Notes under the pieces: generated by a model
Seen by the model: the letters and a program-made list of their open reading frames with translations, nothing else
Database searches by the model: none
Told to the model about the DNA's origin: nothing
Made by a program: the position numbers and the translations under genes
Assembly: GCA_022376515.1 (NCBI GenBank)
Contig: WTXI01000004.1
Coordinates: 1-64,000, forward strand
Length of the DNA: 64,000 nucleotides
DNA from: Lactifluus volemus
Lineage: Eukaryota > Basidiomycota > Agaricomycetes > Russulales > Russulaceae
Direction of reading: 5' to 3'
Shown: positions 19,618 to 29,288 of the stretch, one piece after another
How positions within the stretch are numbered: position 1 is the stretch's first letter
How the letters are laid out: every line of letters starts with the position of its first letter

Positions 19618-19873
19618 CGTGTTCTAGTTCCGGGTCAAGCGTTTCCAATAGGATCGTCTCACTTCTGTAGTCTTCTAGATTGTTGCTCAGGATCTCGTCT
19701 GCTTGCTCGATGGTCTGAGCAAGTTCGTGGAGTTCCGTCAGGAGCCTTCGCTTCTTTTCACCTGTGGCTAGGTCGAGTAGGAGGAGTACTGTGTAGTATT
19801 CCTTCTCCGCGGAGATCCGGATGGCAAGCACCTCTACCAGATGTTCAATGCGGTCGTTCGGGGGTTCTGCCAC
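19607..19873 (-). CDS. Small ORF upstream of gag in element B
   Basis: 88 residues, acidic and helix-forming (EHLVEVLAIRISAEKEYYTVLLLLDLATGEKK, quoted in part: AEKEYYTVLLLLDLATGEKK). It lies between the LTR and gag and overlaps the gag start by 11 bases (ATGGCGCCTAG). I recognise no domain. Its position and character resemble the coiled-coil frame before gag in element A, which argues for a conserved small protein or an upstream ORF that sets gag translation. Confidence 0.5.
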   Translation of the reverse strand: MAEPPNDRIEHLVEVLAIRISAEKEYYTVLLLLDLATGEKKRRLLTELHELAQTIEQADEILSNNLEDYRSETILLETLDPELEHDGA

Positions 19874-19903
19874 CTTTCAGTGGTGCGTGGGAGCTTGGAC
19901 TTA

Positions 19904-20357
19904 TGTTAGGGACTAGCTGTTCCTAGTTCCTAAGATAGGATCAAGTTGGTTCAGGAGGGACCAACAGAGACGTGAGTCTAAGTTGGGTCTAGCTAAGTTA
20001 TAGCACTTAGAGGGCTTCAAGAGAAAGAGAGAGAGAGAGATCACAAGGGGATTTGTGAGGAGGTTCAAGAGGCTAGTATTGGAGAGAAGTCCAAGCTGGA
20101 GAGCAAGGACACAAGTCAAGGAGTCTTATATACTGTACAGGGCAAAGGGCGAGTGACATCAGTAATGATGTCATGAGCCTGGGTCTAACTACGACATCAT
20201 TGAAGTTCTAGGCTAATGATGTCATAAGAGTCACTATGAGTCAAGAACACGCCGTTCTGTGTCGTACAAGGTGAGGCTCTGTCCGTAAGCGAGAATGTAG
20301 ATGGAAATGAAAAACATGAGGCAGCAGGGAGGCAGAGGTCTAGACGAATCCGTAACA
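19904..20357 (-). repeat. 5' LTR of element B
   Basis: 454 bp, TGTTAGGG...CCGTAACA on the plus strand, so TGTTACGG...CCCTAACA in coding orientation. A minus-strand TATA box (TATATAAG) lies at 20125-20132, with TGACTCA-type and CRE-like motifs further upstream. It is followed on the right by TTATC. Its inverted partner is at 5379-5829. Confidence 0.88.
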
Positions 20358-20399
20358 TTATCTTCTAGGGGCTGTGCATCGCTATTTTGGACGTGTATT

Positions 20400-20529
20400 T
20401 GACTCAGGGATCATGACTCAAATCTTGAGTCAGCATTCTTGACTCAGATCTTGAGTCAGACGCACTGAGTCAGTTCTTGAGTCATCAGAACTGACTCAGG
20501 TCCTTAGTCAATGGTCTTGACTTTGCTAC
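20400..20529. repeat. Array of TGA(C/G)TCA sites with alternating 14/12-bp spacing
   Basis: Exact TGACTCA or TGAGTCA (the same palindromic site) starts at 20400, 20414, 20426, 20440, 20452, 20466, 20478 and 20492. Degenerate copies start at 20504 (TTAGTCA) and 20518 (TGACTTT). The underlying unit is a 26-bp tandem repeat, about five copies, in which the heptamers are kept while the 7-bp spacer varies. TGACTCA is the binding site of AP-1/Gcn4-type bZIP proteins. It stands upstream of a TATA-like box. Confidence 0.85.
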
Positions 20530-21645
20530 TTTACTGTAACCTTTGTAGGATAGCTGGCTGGCCCTCTGTACGCATAAATAGGGCCCTATGGACGAGCTAA
20601 AGCCCCAGCTTCAGCTTCATCGAGAATCACAGTTGTTGCTTGACACTCAATCTCCCTCTCTTTTCTTGTGCATCCCCTCTTCATACCTTTGCGCCACAAT
20701 CAGAACATCTGTTAGCCTGTTTATGCCCTTGTAAACAAGCTCACAGACACCCTGAACCTTGTACAAAATCGAGGGTGAAGGATTGTCTAATTCCTCCCCC
20801 TTCATTTCGCACAAACCTTAGTTCAACCTCCCATGAGTGTCCTTGGAAGGCGAGCATCCCTTGCATTCCAATCACACTCACGCCTGCGTTGCAGTTGAAC
20901 TTACAGATCGTCCTTCATCCATCTGCCACCGTCTATCCTCTTTGGGAACGGTAACTCCAACCATCGCGTGCACCGGCCCGTACTACCCGCCTCACGCGAT
21001 ACAGAACCGAGAGTTCGCACAGTCAAGTCTATCCTTCACAGGAACTCGCCTGCGCATCCTTCATTGATTAATTGAAGCTCACTCCGAGCCATGGTCCCTG
21101 TGAACCATGACACAAATTTAAACAAAAAAGTATATTTAAGACCATTAAGACCACTAATCACCATTAAGCAACATGGACAATTGCTGATGTTGATACCTCT
21201 TGCAAAGCAAGGTAATTATTTGCATCACCAGGTCACATGAAAATGATAAATAAATTTACTTCAATTTATGCTAAGTCATTTCTCGTTGGGCCTAATCTCC
21301 CATACACTACCTTAACTATGGCACATAGTTCAGGGACATTACGACTCGGATACCCTGGAAGGATGAAACTATGGAACACGACGATTTATTTACTGTACTT
21401 TACCAAAGGCATAATAAGTACAGTGGCATTGTGGTCTGGGATTTGAAAGAGTGTGGTGCGTAGTTAACTATTCAGAGCATAGTGTAGAGCTGCCGCAGTC
21501 GAGATCTATTCAGAGAAGGAGGGGGAAGAACTTTGTAAAGAAGGTGAAATATCAAAGAGATAGTAGCAGCAGCGGAAACAGGTAAGACAAAAAGACACTG
21601 CAAAGAACACAATAAGGCAACATCTCAGGGGGGTCGAGCCTGCGT
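20530..21645. other. Region between retroelement block and first gene
   Basis: 20530-21110 is probably the rest of an LTR or promoter-like repeat. Its limits are unknown because no second copy is present. 21110-21645 is AT-rich and I see no gene in it. Short open frames here lack recognisable domains. Confidence 0.4.
20574..20580 (+). promoter_or_regulatory. TATA-like box after the bZIP-site array
   Basis: ATAAATA, about 75 bp downstream of the array, followed by a C/T-rich leader-like stretch (20600-20700). No supported gene starts behind it, so this may be a solo or partial LTR promoter. Confidence 0.45.
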
Positions 21646-24378
21646 TCAGAACGGCTGCCGCAGCCTCGGCACCGGGGGAATCTTGTCCGCGTCGTATAAC
21701 GCATCAATACGGGCAATCAGCCGTGAGCGCATCTCGCGACTACGCTCGCTGTCGGACACGCTCGAGCGCGACAATCGCTCCTTGTCTTCTGTAGCGCTGT
21801 CTCGATCGGGCTCGCCAAAGTAGTAGCTCAGGACGTCCGAGCGCTCAGATGGCATTGTCCCACTCGCGCGCGCGTCAGCGGACTGTAATGACGCGGCGAA
21901 CGAATAAGTATACGTCGAACGCTCGTCGTCAGGCACGTCGAGCGAGTGGTGCTGACGTTCCCCCCCTTTGGGACTGGGCGACGCGTAAAGGTAGAACTGT
22001 GCGACATCTGGCCGCACCGATTCGTCGTCGGGCCAATCGAGTTCATCCTCATGTGTCCGTTCGACAGATGGACTCGGCGATGGCGGCATTGGGGCGACCC
22101 TATCTGCCAGCCATGGCAGGTCACGGCCCTCGTCCTCGTCATCGACAATGTTTCCCACAGTTCCTGACGGTACTTCTGCCTGTGCTTCCGCTTGGATTGT
22201 TATGTGGCGCTTTTGGAGAACGTCCTGCCGAGTGCGATCAGTGCGCTCGATGAGTCGGGATGCCTCCTGGACGGGTAAGACGCCTCGTGTTGGGAATGGC
22301 AATTGTCGTCCACGCCCCACTACGGGCGACTTCTGCGAGGGTAGGCCATGTGGTGGTGGTAAATCGGGTAGCGGGCATGTAGGGGGTGGGGACGGGGGTG
22401 GAATCTCCTCAAAGAAACGCGGGCGCGGACTTGGTACTATGAAGTCGGATGACGGAACAATTGATGATTCGGATAATGCGGGAGAGGCCCTATGTAGGGC
22501 AGGCGATGTCGAGGGGGCGAACATGAGCGGTGACGGGGTCGTACGAACGGTGCGAGACAGGAAAGGGAGGAGCGGTTCTGGCAGTGTGGAAATGGGGGAG
22601 CAGTCTTGCAAATTGGGAGGTACGGAGGAAGGGATAGAAACTGGACTAGACTTGTACCGGGGGGAATCCTGCGGTGAAGTCTTTGGACGTGGAGGCTGCT
22701 TTTCAGTAGCAGTAGGTGGAGACGGTTGGATGGGCAACGTGAGATCTGATGAGGGAAAGCGCCATGAAGGTGCAAAGCGGGCATTATGCTGATGTGGTGC
22801 TGCGGGTGCAGACACAGGCGTCTGCTCTCGAGGGTTGAACGCACGACTTTCAAGCTCATGTGATTGAAGGTATTGAGAATTGAATGGTGCAACTTCCCGA
22901 GTTTGCATAAGAGGCGTGATAGGTGAGTGCCAGCCCATTTCGTGAGATGAAGATGAAGTCAAATTCTCTGCACTTGCATCCACGCTCGTAGACCTGGAGG
23001 AGCTCCGAGAATTATCTATTGGTGGCCAAACCTTCCTTGGAAGGTATGGAGTCAAGATTGAGGAATCGTCCACGGACGGAGGGGCTGGAGAATGCATGAC
23101 CTGGATAGGGATGCCGCCATTCGGAAGACTGCGGTCGGGAAAGCCGAAGGGAGTAGGACTACGAGCAAAACTCTCCGCATGTGGCAGTGGTACTAGTGGT
23201 AAGGCAGGAACAGGAGGGGGCTGAGTGTCGCTGGGCGCGCCACCTTTTCGCGCCACCGATGGTGAGCGAGAACGGAAACGAAAGAAAGTTTTTTTCTTTT
23301 TAAGAGATACCTCTGAAAGGGAAGCACCCTCCGAGAGATCGGCATCGTCTGACGGTGTGCGAGACTTGTTTGTCGATTTATGAGGTGTCCTTATCGACGA
23401 ATCGGAACCAAGATTGTCAGTCACCTTGTCGCCTTTCTTGTCCTTCTGTTTCTTCTTTTTGCCTCTCTTCGTCGTGTCGGACAGGTATCCACCTTCAGAT
23501 TGGTACTCTCGCTCTTGCGACGAATCCACATTCTTCTGTTGTGTTTTTTTGTTCGTTTTCTTCTTCGTGCCATCGCTAAGATAGCCATCGCTGTCGTAGC
23601 TGTCCTTACGTGCCTTGCGCAACTTTCTGGGTCGGTGTAAAGGCAGAAGAGTTGACACAAGGGAGTCTTCGGACGGCCCACGTACATCTTGCACCTGGAA
23701 ATTCGGGGCAGGAACTACGTTGACAGGCTTGGGGATGGGCAACACGAGTTGCGTATGGATACCGGGCCACGCGGGAACTGATGGCCAAGATTCGTCGGAA
23801 GGTGCGGCGGAGGCAGCCGTCAAGGCAGGTGTGGTAGAGTCCTATGAAGACCGACAGTCAGACATTAAGAACAAATAATGATATGGACTCTAGAACACTA
23901 AAACGTATGCAAGCGAGCCAACGAGTCAGGGAGTGAAGCTCCCAAGTGGTACAAGCAGAAGCCCAAAACATGACACGCGATCAGAGAGGGGGATTGGTAA
24001 CTCGTAATGAGGGGATCACTGAAAGTGAAGAATGATCCCACTGGGAAATATACATAGGACCACGTCTCGAAGGTCAAGTGAACCGAGGGAAGAGCGGCTT
24101 TTGCTAGGGCTTCCATTCATGATGAAAAATGCAAAGCTCGGCACCCGGTGTATGAGGCAAAGAAAAGAGAAAGCAGGCAAAGCAACAGGGAAACTCACCT
24201 CATCCTCCTCGAGAATAGAATCAAAGATTAGGTTTTCCACTGCGCGACTTGTACCGATGCCGAGTTCCAAAGCGACATCAAGGACAGATGCCCGAAGGGC
24301 ATTCGAATCGCGACTAGATGCAACCTCGCGGGTACGCTGGGGACGGGCTCCTACGAGCGACGGGGATGCCATAGCCAT
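21646..24378 (-). CDS. Ser/Pro-rich protein of unknown function
   Basis: Two exons: 24378-24199 and 23841-21646, with a 357-bp intron (GTGAGT...TTCATAG) joined in phase 0. The start used is ATG at 24378 (MAMASPSLVG); the frame is open further upstream, so the true start could lie in an earlier exon. About 790 residues. The short first exon (DVALELGIGTSRAVENLIFD) looks ordered. The rest is mostly disordered: twin motifs DGYLSDGT and GGYLSDTT in Lys-rich blocks (KKKKQKDKKGDK), long Pro/Ser tracts, and a charged C-terminal helix (SRLIARIDALYDADKIPPVP). I do not recognise a family. The unusually long intron may hide a further small exon. Confidence 0.65.
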
Positions 24379-25763
24379 GGGGAAGAGTAAACCAGTAGCG
24401 GAGAGCTCGGAGTCAAGATTCTGAATAACCGCCACTATGAACAAGAATGAAAAGTCGACGATGGATAGAGAGGTGGGCCACGGACTACTATACAACGCAC
24501 GGCGTTGTCGAGCAGGACTTTTTTGAGAAAAAAGAGAGAAGAGAGTTGGGCTCTGTCAGCGGTTGCCAGTGGTGATCGGGATTTGAGGACTTTGAGTGAC
24601 GGGGGAGGAAATTAGGCCAAATCCGAATGATTTATTTTGAAGAGTTAACTTTAATTGACCCAAAATCGTGGGTTTCCATTGTTAACGAAGGACTGGTTGC
24701 AAAGGATCGAAATAAATTGACCCGCAGCAGATGCCGTTACTGTAATCACTGCGAAAATTGTGCGCTTTTATTAATAATTTGTGATGATGACGATGATGTG
24801 AATTTCGGATCAGAGTGATCTCCTTGGACCTGAAATAATCCGGTACACCCCGAACCCCGGTAGCAACTAAACTGAAACACGTTTGCGGGGTGCTTTTTCC
24901 TAGCCATCCATCTTTGATGTTATACAGTAGGTATATATGTACTCTATACTTTGACCCTTCGCGTAAACGCGATACGTGCCTCATTCTAACTCCCCCGTTT
25001 CTTCTGAGGGCTCAAGTGACACAACCGCCATCCCTCCGTATCAGGCACGCCACGCCATCCAAAGTTGGCTCCGTGCGAAAGTTTCTGCCATAACTTACTC
25101 CAATGCTGCCAAGGCAGCAACGTCTCCCCTCGCCGCTCAGAATCCGTCCGTCGGGTTAAATACAGTAGGACCAACAAGGGTAGAACCGCTAGCCTGGGAG
25201 CGACAGCTCCCTTGTACTAGAGTATACTTCCATTCTTCCAAGTTCTCCCACCGAGTCAAGGCGGAAGACTCGATTTCCCGATATCTTCTACTATACCAAA
25301 CACGGAACAACTATCTTCCCGACAGTAAAGCGGTACTCCAGACTGGCCATGTCACTGCGCCTCGCTGGCATGGAATACAAGACTCGAAAGGCCGCGCACC
25401 GGTGAGTTCGTAGCGGAGCACGAGAAGGATCGTGACCAGGTGGTTCCTTATCGCCGATTGGGTCTATGATATCTGCTCGGGCGACCAGAAGAAAGGGGCC
25501 GTGATACAGTACTGCACCTGCTTCGTGTCGGATGTCGGAAATACGACACTATCCATCCCCGCGGGTGTCAGGCTGCTTTCTGCCTTGGATACCTCCAAGT
25601 TCATATTGGTTACGTAAATTATATATACATTGTAAGTCATGCAACATTTCGCTTCGAGGTACAGTACAGCCCTGAAAACCTTTCCGATGGTCGCATTTGA
25701 TTCATGCCGACCAGCAAGCCGAATTCAGGTAAATTTATACATTCAAGTTTCTATGCTCTACTC
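24379..25763. other. Intergenic, no supported gene
   Basis: 5' flank of the Ser-rich gene and 3' flank of the prolidase. A plus-strand frame at 24976-25413 (145 aa) has no recognisable domain and no splice context. It may be a relic, but I cannot support it. Confidence 0.4.
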
Positions 25764-27736
25764 TTACAATCCACCCGAACAGACTCCTTCAACCCACTCC
25801 ACATCACTACGCACAGTAGTGAAGTTCTCGGCGCCATCGGACGTGATCAACACAACATCCTCAATTCGCACACCACCCACAAGCTCGTAACGGGATAGCA
25901 CATCGTGGTCAATTAATTCCGAGTTACGCACCCCGGCGAGCAAGTGCTGATGGAAATATATCCCCGGCTCTACCGTCTGAGCCAACTCGATATTAGTGAC
26001 AGCTTCCAGGCGCGAACAAAGGCCAACGAGGAAGACAGCGGGAAGAGACGCACCACCACCATGCCAACCTCAAGCGGCAGCCGAAGCCTCAGATAATCAT
26101 AGAATTTTTCGTGATCTGGCCCTGCATTCTCGCGAGCAATCGTTGGGTTCGGCGTTGGCTTGCTCGCACTGGGCACGTCGTGCACATCCAGACCGAGCGA
26201 ATGACCTACGCCGTGTGGGAAAAACGCCGCGCTCACACCAGATACGAGCAATGCTGTCTCATCCGTCCCTGCTCTAAAAATGCCGAGTTTTTGGAAGCCA
26301 CGGACGAGCGTGCGATGGCAAAGGAGCTGCACTGCATCCCAGTGCAGACCAGGCCTGAGTGCCTGCATTGAAGCCTTGAAACAATCGGTGCCCATTTCTA
26401 GTTGATTAGTGTGATGAAGTACATACCGTTTGCATTTCGAGTACAAGTTCATAGATGGCACGGGCCTCCCGGGTAAACTTGCCGCCGTTGCCCACGGGCA
26501 TCGTGCGCGTGACTGAGTCCGATCAATGTAAAAAGGATGAAAATGGTGGTGCACCATGACATACTGTCGGACGCGTAATTGCCCCACTCGCAGCCCGCAT
26601 CAATGAGAAGCACTTGTGGACGTAGTTGCCGCGATCCCTGTGCTTCACGCGTAAATGTAGCATGGTTGACATGATCACTGGCAGGTTCCGCAAGAGGACC
26701 CCAAGCAAACTCGCGTCATTGCAGCAATAATGCAGCGTCGCCGCGCGGGTTGACGCTGCTACAATGGCAAGTACGCCTGATGCACGGCACTGCGATATCA
26801 TGTCATCAACGTGATACATCGGATAAAACCAGAAAAGGGGAGACGAGACGATACCCTTCACGCCGGCACGCCGCGACAAAGATCGCCTCGGCCTCAGCCT
26901 CTCTCTCGATACGCCACTCGCCAGGTAAGGGTGGACGATGTTGCGTGGCCTGAGTTGTAAGCGTACCACGGGCCCCGATGCCGAGAACACGCATGACTAC
27001 CTCGTGTGCACGCGAGCTGATCTGGTTCGCATGACGGATGCGCTGAATCTCCGCATCAGACTTGATCAGACGCGCGCGGTGTAAAGCGAGGAGAAGATAC
27101 GTGTCTGATTGGTTCGCGGCATCGTTCAAGGGTGACGGTAGAGTGGGGAATTGAGCGGTCTGTGGGAGCGTGTGGACGAGCGCGGTAGGCGCAGCGTTGA
27201 GGGCGGAGGCGAAGGTGGAGACAAAGGAACTGGTGTGGAGGACGTCTGCGACGTCGTGCGTCTCTCGCGCCGCCGAGATGGTTGGGGGTGGTATGGACCA
27301 CATGAGGTCACCCGGATCTGCATTTGGAATGAAGAGTGAGATGACTGGATCAGATGTGATGGAAGGAGCAGTCAAGAGGAGTAGGGAGGATGGTATGGAA
27401 CAGCCAGTTAGGTAAAAGAAGTTTGATTCCTGCGAAGCGTGAGCTCACGCAAGAAAAACGAACAACAGGTTTAGACCGTACCTGACGAAAGTTCAATTCG
27501 CGATCCGTGTCGTTGCGATAGGGTGTTGATGATCCCGCAAGAACGATGACTTGGGGCTGTTTCTTGCTTCAGTCCTTGTGAAGAGACGATCACTATGGGA
27601 CAATCACCTTGTTTATATCTTCGGCGGGCAAAAGCGCAGCCAACTTCTGCAGGGTCTTCCGTGCATGTTCCTGTGCTAAATATCCATGTATCAAGTCTTT
27701 GGGTTGTTCAATAAATGTCTCACCTGGATATACCAT
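25764..27736 (-). CDS. Xaa-Pro dipeptidase (prolidase), peptidase family M24B
   Basis: Cleaves dipeptides with C-terminal proline, recycling proline in the cytosol; a two-metal enzyme. The start is ATG at 27736 (MVYPGETFIEQPKDL). Exon 1 ends at 27608, exon 2 is 27562-27482, exon 3 starts at 27429, and several more short introns follow. The N-terminal creatinase-like domain shows VIVLAGSSTPYRNDTDREL and ESNFFYLTGC. In the catalytic domain I can trace all five metal ligands: two Asp in DAGCEWGNYASD-ITRTMPVG (split by a 52-bp intron), His in HGVGHSLGLDVHD, and Glu in VEPGIYF and in VRIEDVVLI. Nothing essential appears missing. I cannot separate dipeptidase from aminopeptidase P by sequence alone, but length and motifs fit prolidase. 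Confidence 0.88.
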
Positions 27737-28404
27737 TGCACGTTATTCAATATTCCACTGAAAGCACGGGCACATTAGGCGTCAGCACGATTAACGATGT
27801 TCCTCACTGAGCAGGTGTGCATCCTGTAAAATGGTTGGTAACGTACCGAGTGGTGAACCGGAGAGCCGCGTTGGCAGTTGGCCATGCGCACAGAGTAGCT
27901 TAACAGAATTTCAATTTGCTAACTACAGTATTACTGTAAATTTTCAAGAAAAGTCTCCCGCGAAAATGCAGCCAATAACTGCCAGTGAGGTTCACCACTC
28001 CTACACGAACAATTGAGTGTTCGGTGATGTTATGTTCCAAGCATTGTCTAGCCGGATCAAAGAAAAGGGCTGAGTGATTATTTTATATTTTTTTAGTTAC
28101 ACAGTACTCGTGTACGGTGAGCTTCAAAGTCCTTGGATAAGAATAAATGGCACATGTCGCTCTGGAGGGTAGGCAGTGTGTCTGTGTATGCGCGTGCGTG
28201 TGTTGAAGAGGGAGGTTCACCACGAGTTGGTGGCCCTTCAAGGCGTCGCACGCGTTATAAGCGTGGCACAGTCCCTTCTGGCATTCCGCGAGTACGGCAG
28301 AGAGCCCAAAATCAATGAGCAATAATAAAATCATGATAAATGCTGTATGCATAAAGCGGACGTGTACACCGGATAAGTTGTTCCCATTAGCTTCGCAGAT
28401 AAAA
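27737..28404. other. Intergenic between prolidase and Cys-rich gene
   Basis: Upstream region of the prolidase and 3' region of the Cys-rich gene. It contains TACAGTATTACTGTAA near 27924, a near-palindrome of the TACAGTA/TACTGTA motif common in this window. No gene seen. Confidence 0.4.
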
Positions 28405-29049
28405 TCAAGTAGATGCCGTCAAATTGCGGTCTAGATTCAAGGGCTCGTAGATCGAAGCGTCACTCTGCAGATGATGTTGCTTTGCCGAGCAATCCAAGCA
28501 AGCGATGATTCCGCTGTGTTCGATGATGATTGGACCAGTCGAACCTATACAGAGTATTTGATTGAAACCAACCTTTGAGGATCTTCAAAGCAACACATCC
28601 GACAAACTACCTGTCCACATCCGCTCTCCGCTTCCTTCGTCTTCAGGGTAGTATCATTATCTTCGTCACGAAGACGCCTCCGACATGGAGATGAGGCGTT
28701 CGTGATACTTCGGGATAGAGGTGACGAATCGGATGGTGGACTGAGAGAACCTGCCCAGCAGCGGGAGCGAAGTATGGGATTGCCTGTGCACGCCCGCACA
28801 CAGATCACGCAAGTTGATGCGCTACACCTGCGATAGTAAGGCATTAGTCGTGATTCCAAGCAAGGAGAAGACGACGGACCTTGCACAGACAAACGGGCTA
28901 GACTTGAGGCCGATAGTTCGGTGGCACGAAATGCATGTCGAGATTCTTGAGGGTTTGGGGGAAGTGAATAAGACGTCCGGCGGTGATACTGGAGGGATAA
29001 AATTTGACGAAACTCTACGGCGCTTCATAGGTGGTTGGTTTATAGACAT
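28405..29049 (-). CDS. Small Cys-rich zinc-binding protein, function unknown
   Basis: Three exons reconstructed from splice sites. Exon 1 starts with ATG at 29049 and ends after FVCAR. An intron with branch-like CTAAT is followed by exon 2 (CSASTCVICVRACTG ... GCGQVVCRMCCFEDPQ) and exon 3 (GIIACLDCSAKQHH ... stop TGA at 28405-28407). The total is about 170-180 residues. Cys pairs CISC, CARC, CVIC, C-GC, CRMCC and CLDC would bind two or three zinc ions in a RING- or FYVE-like cross-brace, but no named finger fits fully. Similar proteins with this Cys order seem widespread in fungi without assigned function; that is recollection, not a search. The C-terminus ends in a short acidic-to-neutral tail. 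Confidence 0.7.
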
Positions 29050-29099
29050 GGGAGGGGTTGAGAAAATGAACGACAGCAGATACAACACAACGGAGACAC

Positions 29100-29105
29100 A
29101 AAAAA
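29100..29105 (-). terminator. RNA polymerase III terminator of tRNA-Gly
   Basis: A run of six T on the minus strand, 6 bp after the tRNA 3' end. Confidence 0.8.
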
Positions 29106-29111
29106 GGAATT

Positions 29112-29182
29112 ACACCGAACGGGAATCGAACCCGTGCCGCTTGCTTGGAAGGCAAGCATGATAACCACTTCACCATCGGTGT
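29112..29182 (-). tRNA. tRNA-Gly (anticodon UCC)
   Basis: 71 nt, no intron. Acceptor stem ACACCGA/TCGGTGT, anticodon stem CTTGC/GCAAG with loop CTTCCAA (anticodon TCC), T arm ACGGG-TTCGATT-CCCGT. A box and B box (GGTTCGATTCC) are intact. It lies between two genes, 106 bp from the start codon of the divergent epsin gene and 62 bp from the ATG of the Cys-rich gene. Confidence 0.95.
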
Positions 29183-29288
29183 TGTAATACGAATGCAAAG
29201 TATTTTTTATGACATTTCGGAGGGTCCGAGTTCGCCGGCCCGTTGGCACTTGTCTTGGGGACAGAAGTGTCATCATCTATTGACAACC

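Larger units (their letters stand above)
5830..20357 (-). mobile_element. Ty3/gypsy chromovirus element B, interrupted by C/D
   Basis: Minus-strand order: 5' LTR (19904-20357), an 88-aa ORF, gag, pol up to 15580, the C/D insertion (7310-15579), and the rest of pol down to 5824. Without the insertion and one copy of the GAGTA duplication, pol reads in frame across the join. The integrase carries a C-terminal chromodomain. Two in-frame TGA codons in the integrase indicate some decay. The left LTR is in the wrong orientation. The right flank after the 5' LTR is TTATC. Confidence 0.85.

Noticed and set aside
20640..20954. 104-codon plus-strand frame after the bZIP-site array
   Set aside because: Pro/Ser/Cys-rich with no domain; it probably lies in LTR or leader sequence.
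24976..25413. 145-codon plus-strand frame in the gap before the prolidase
   Set aside because: No domain, no splice context and no homology I recognise; chance open frame or old relic.
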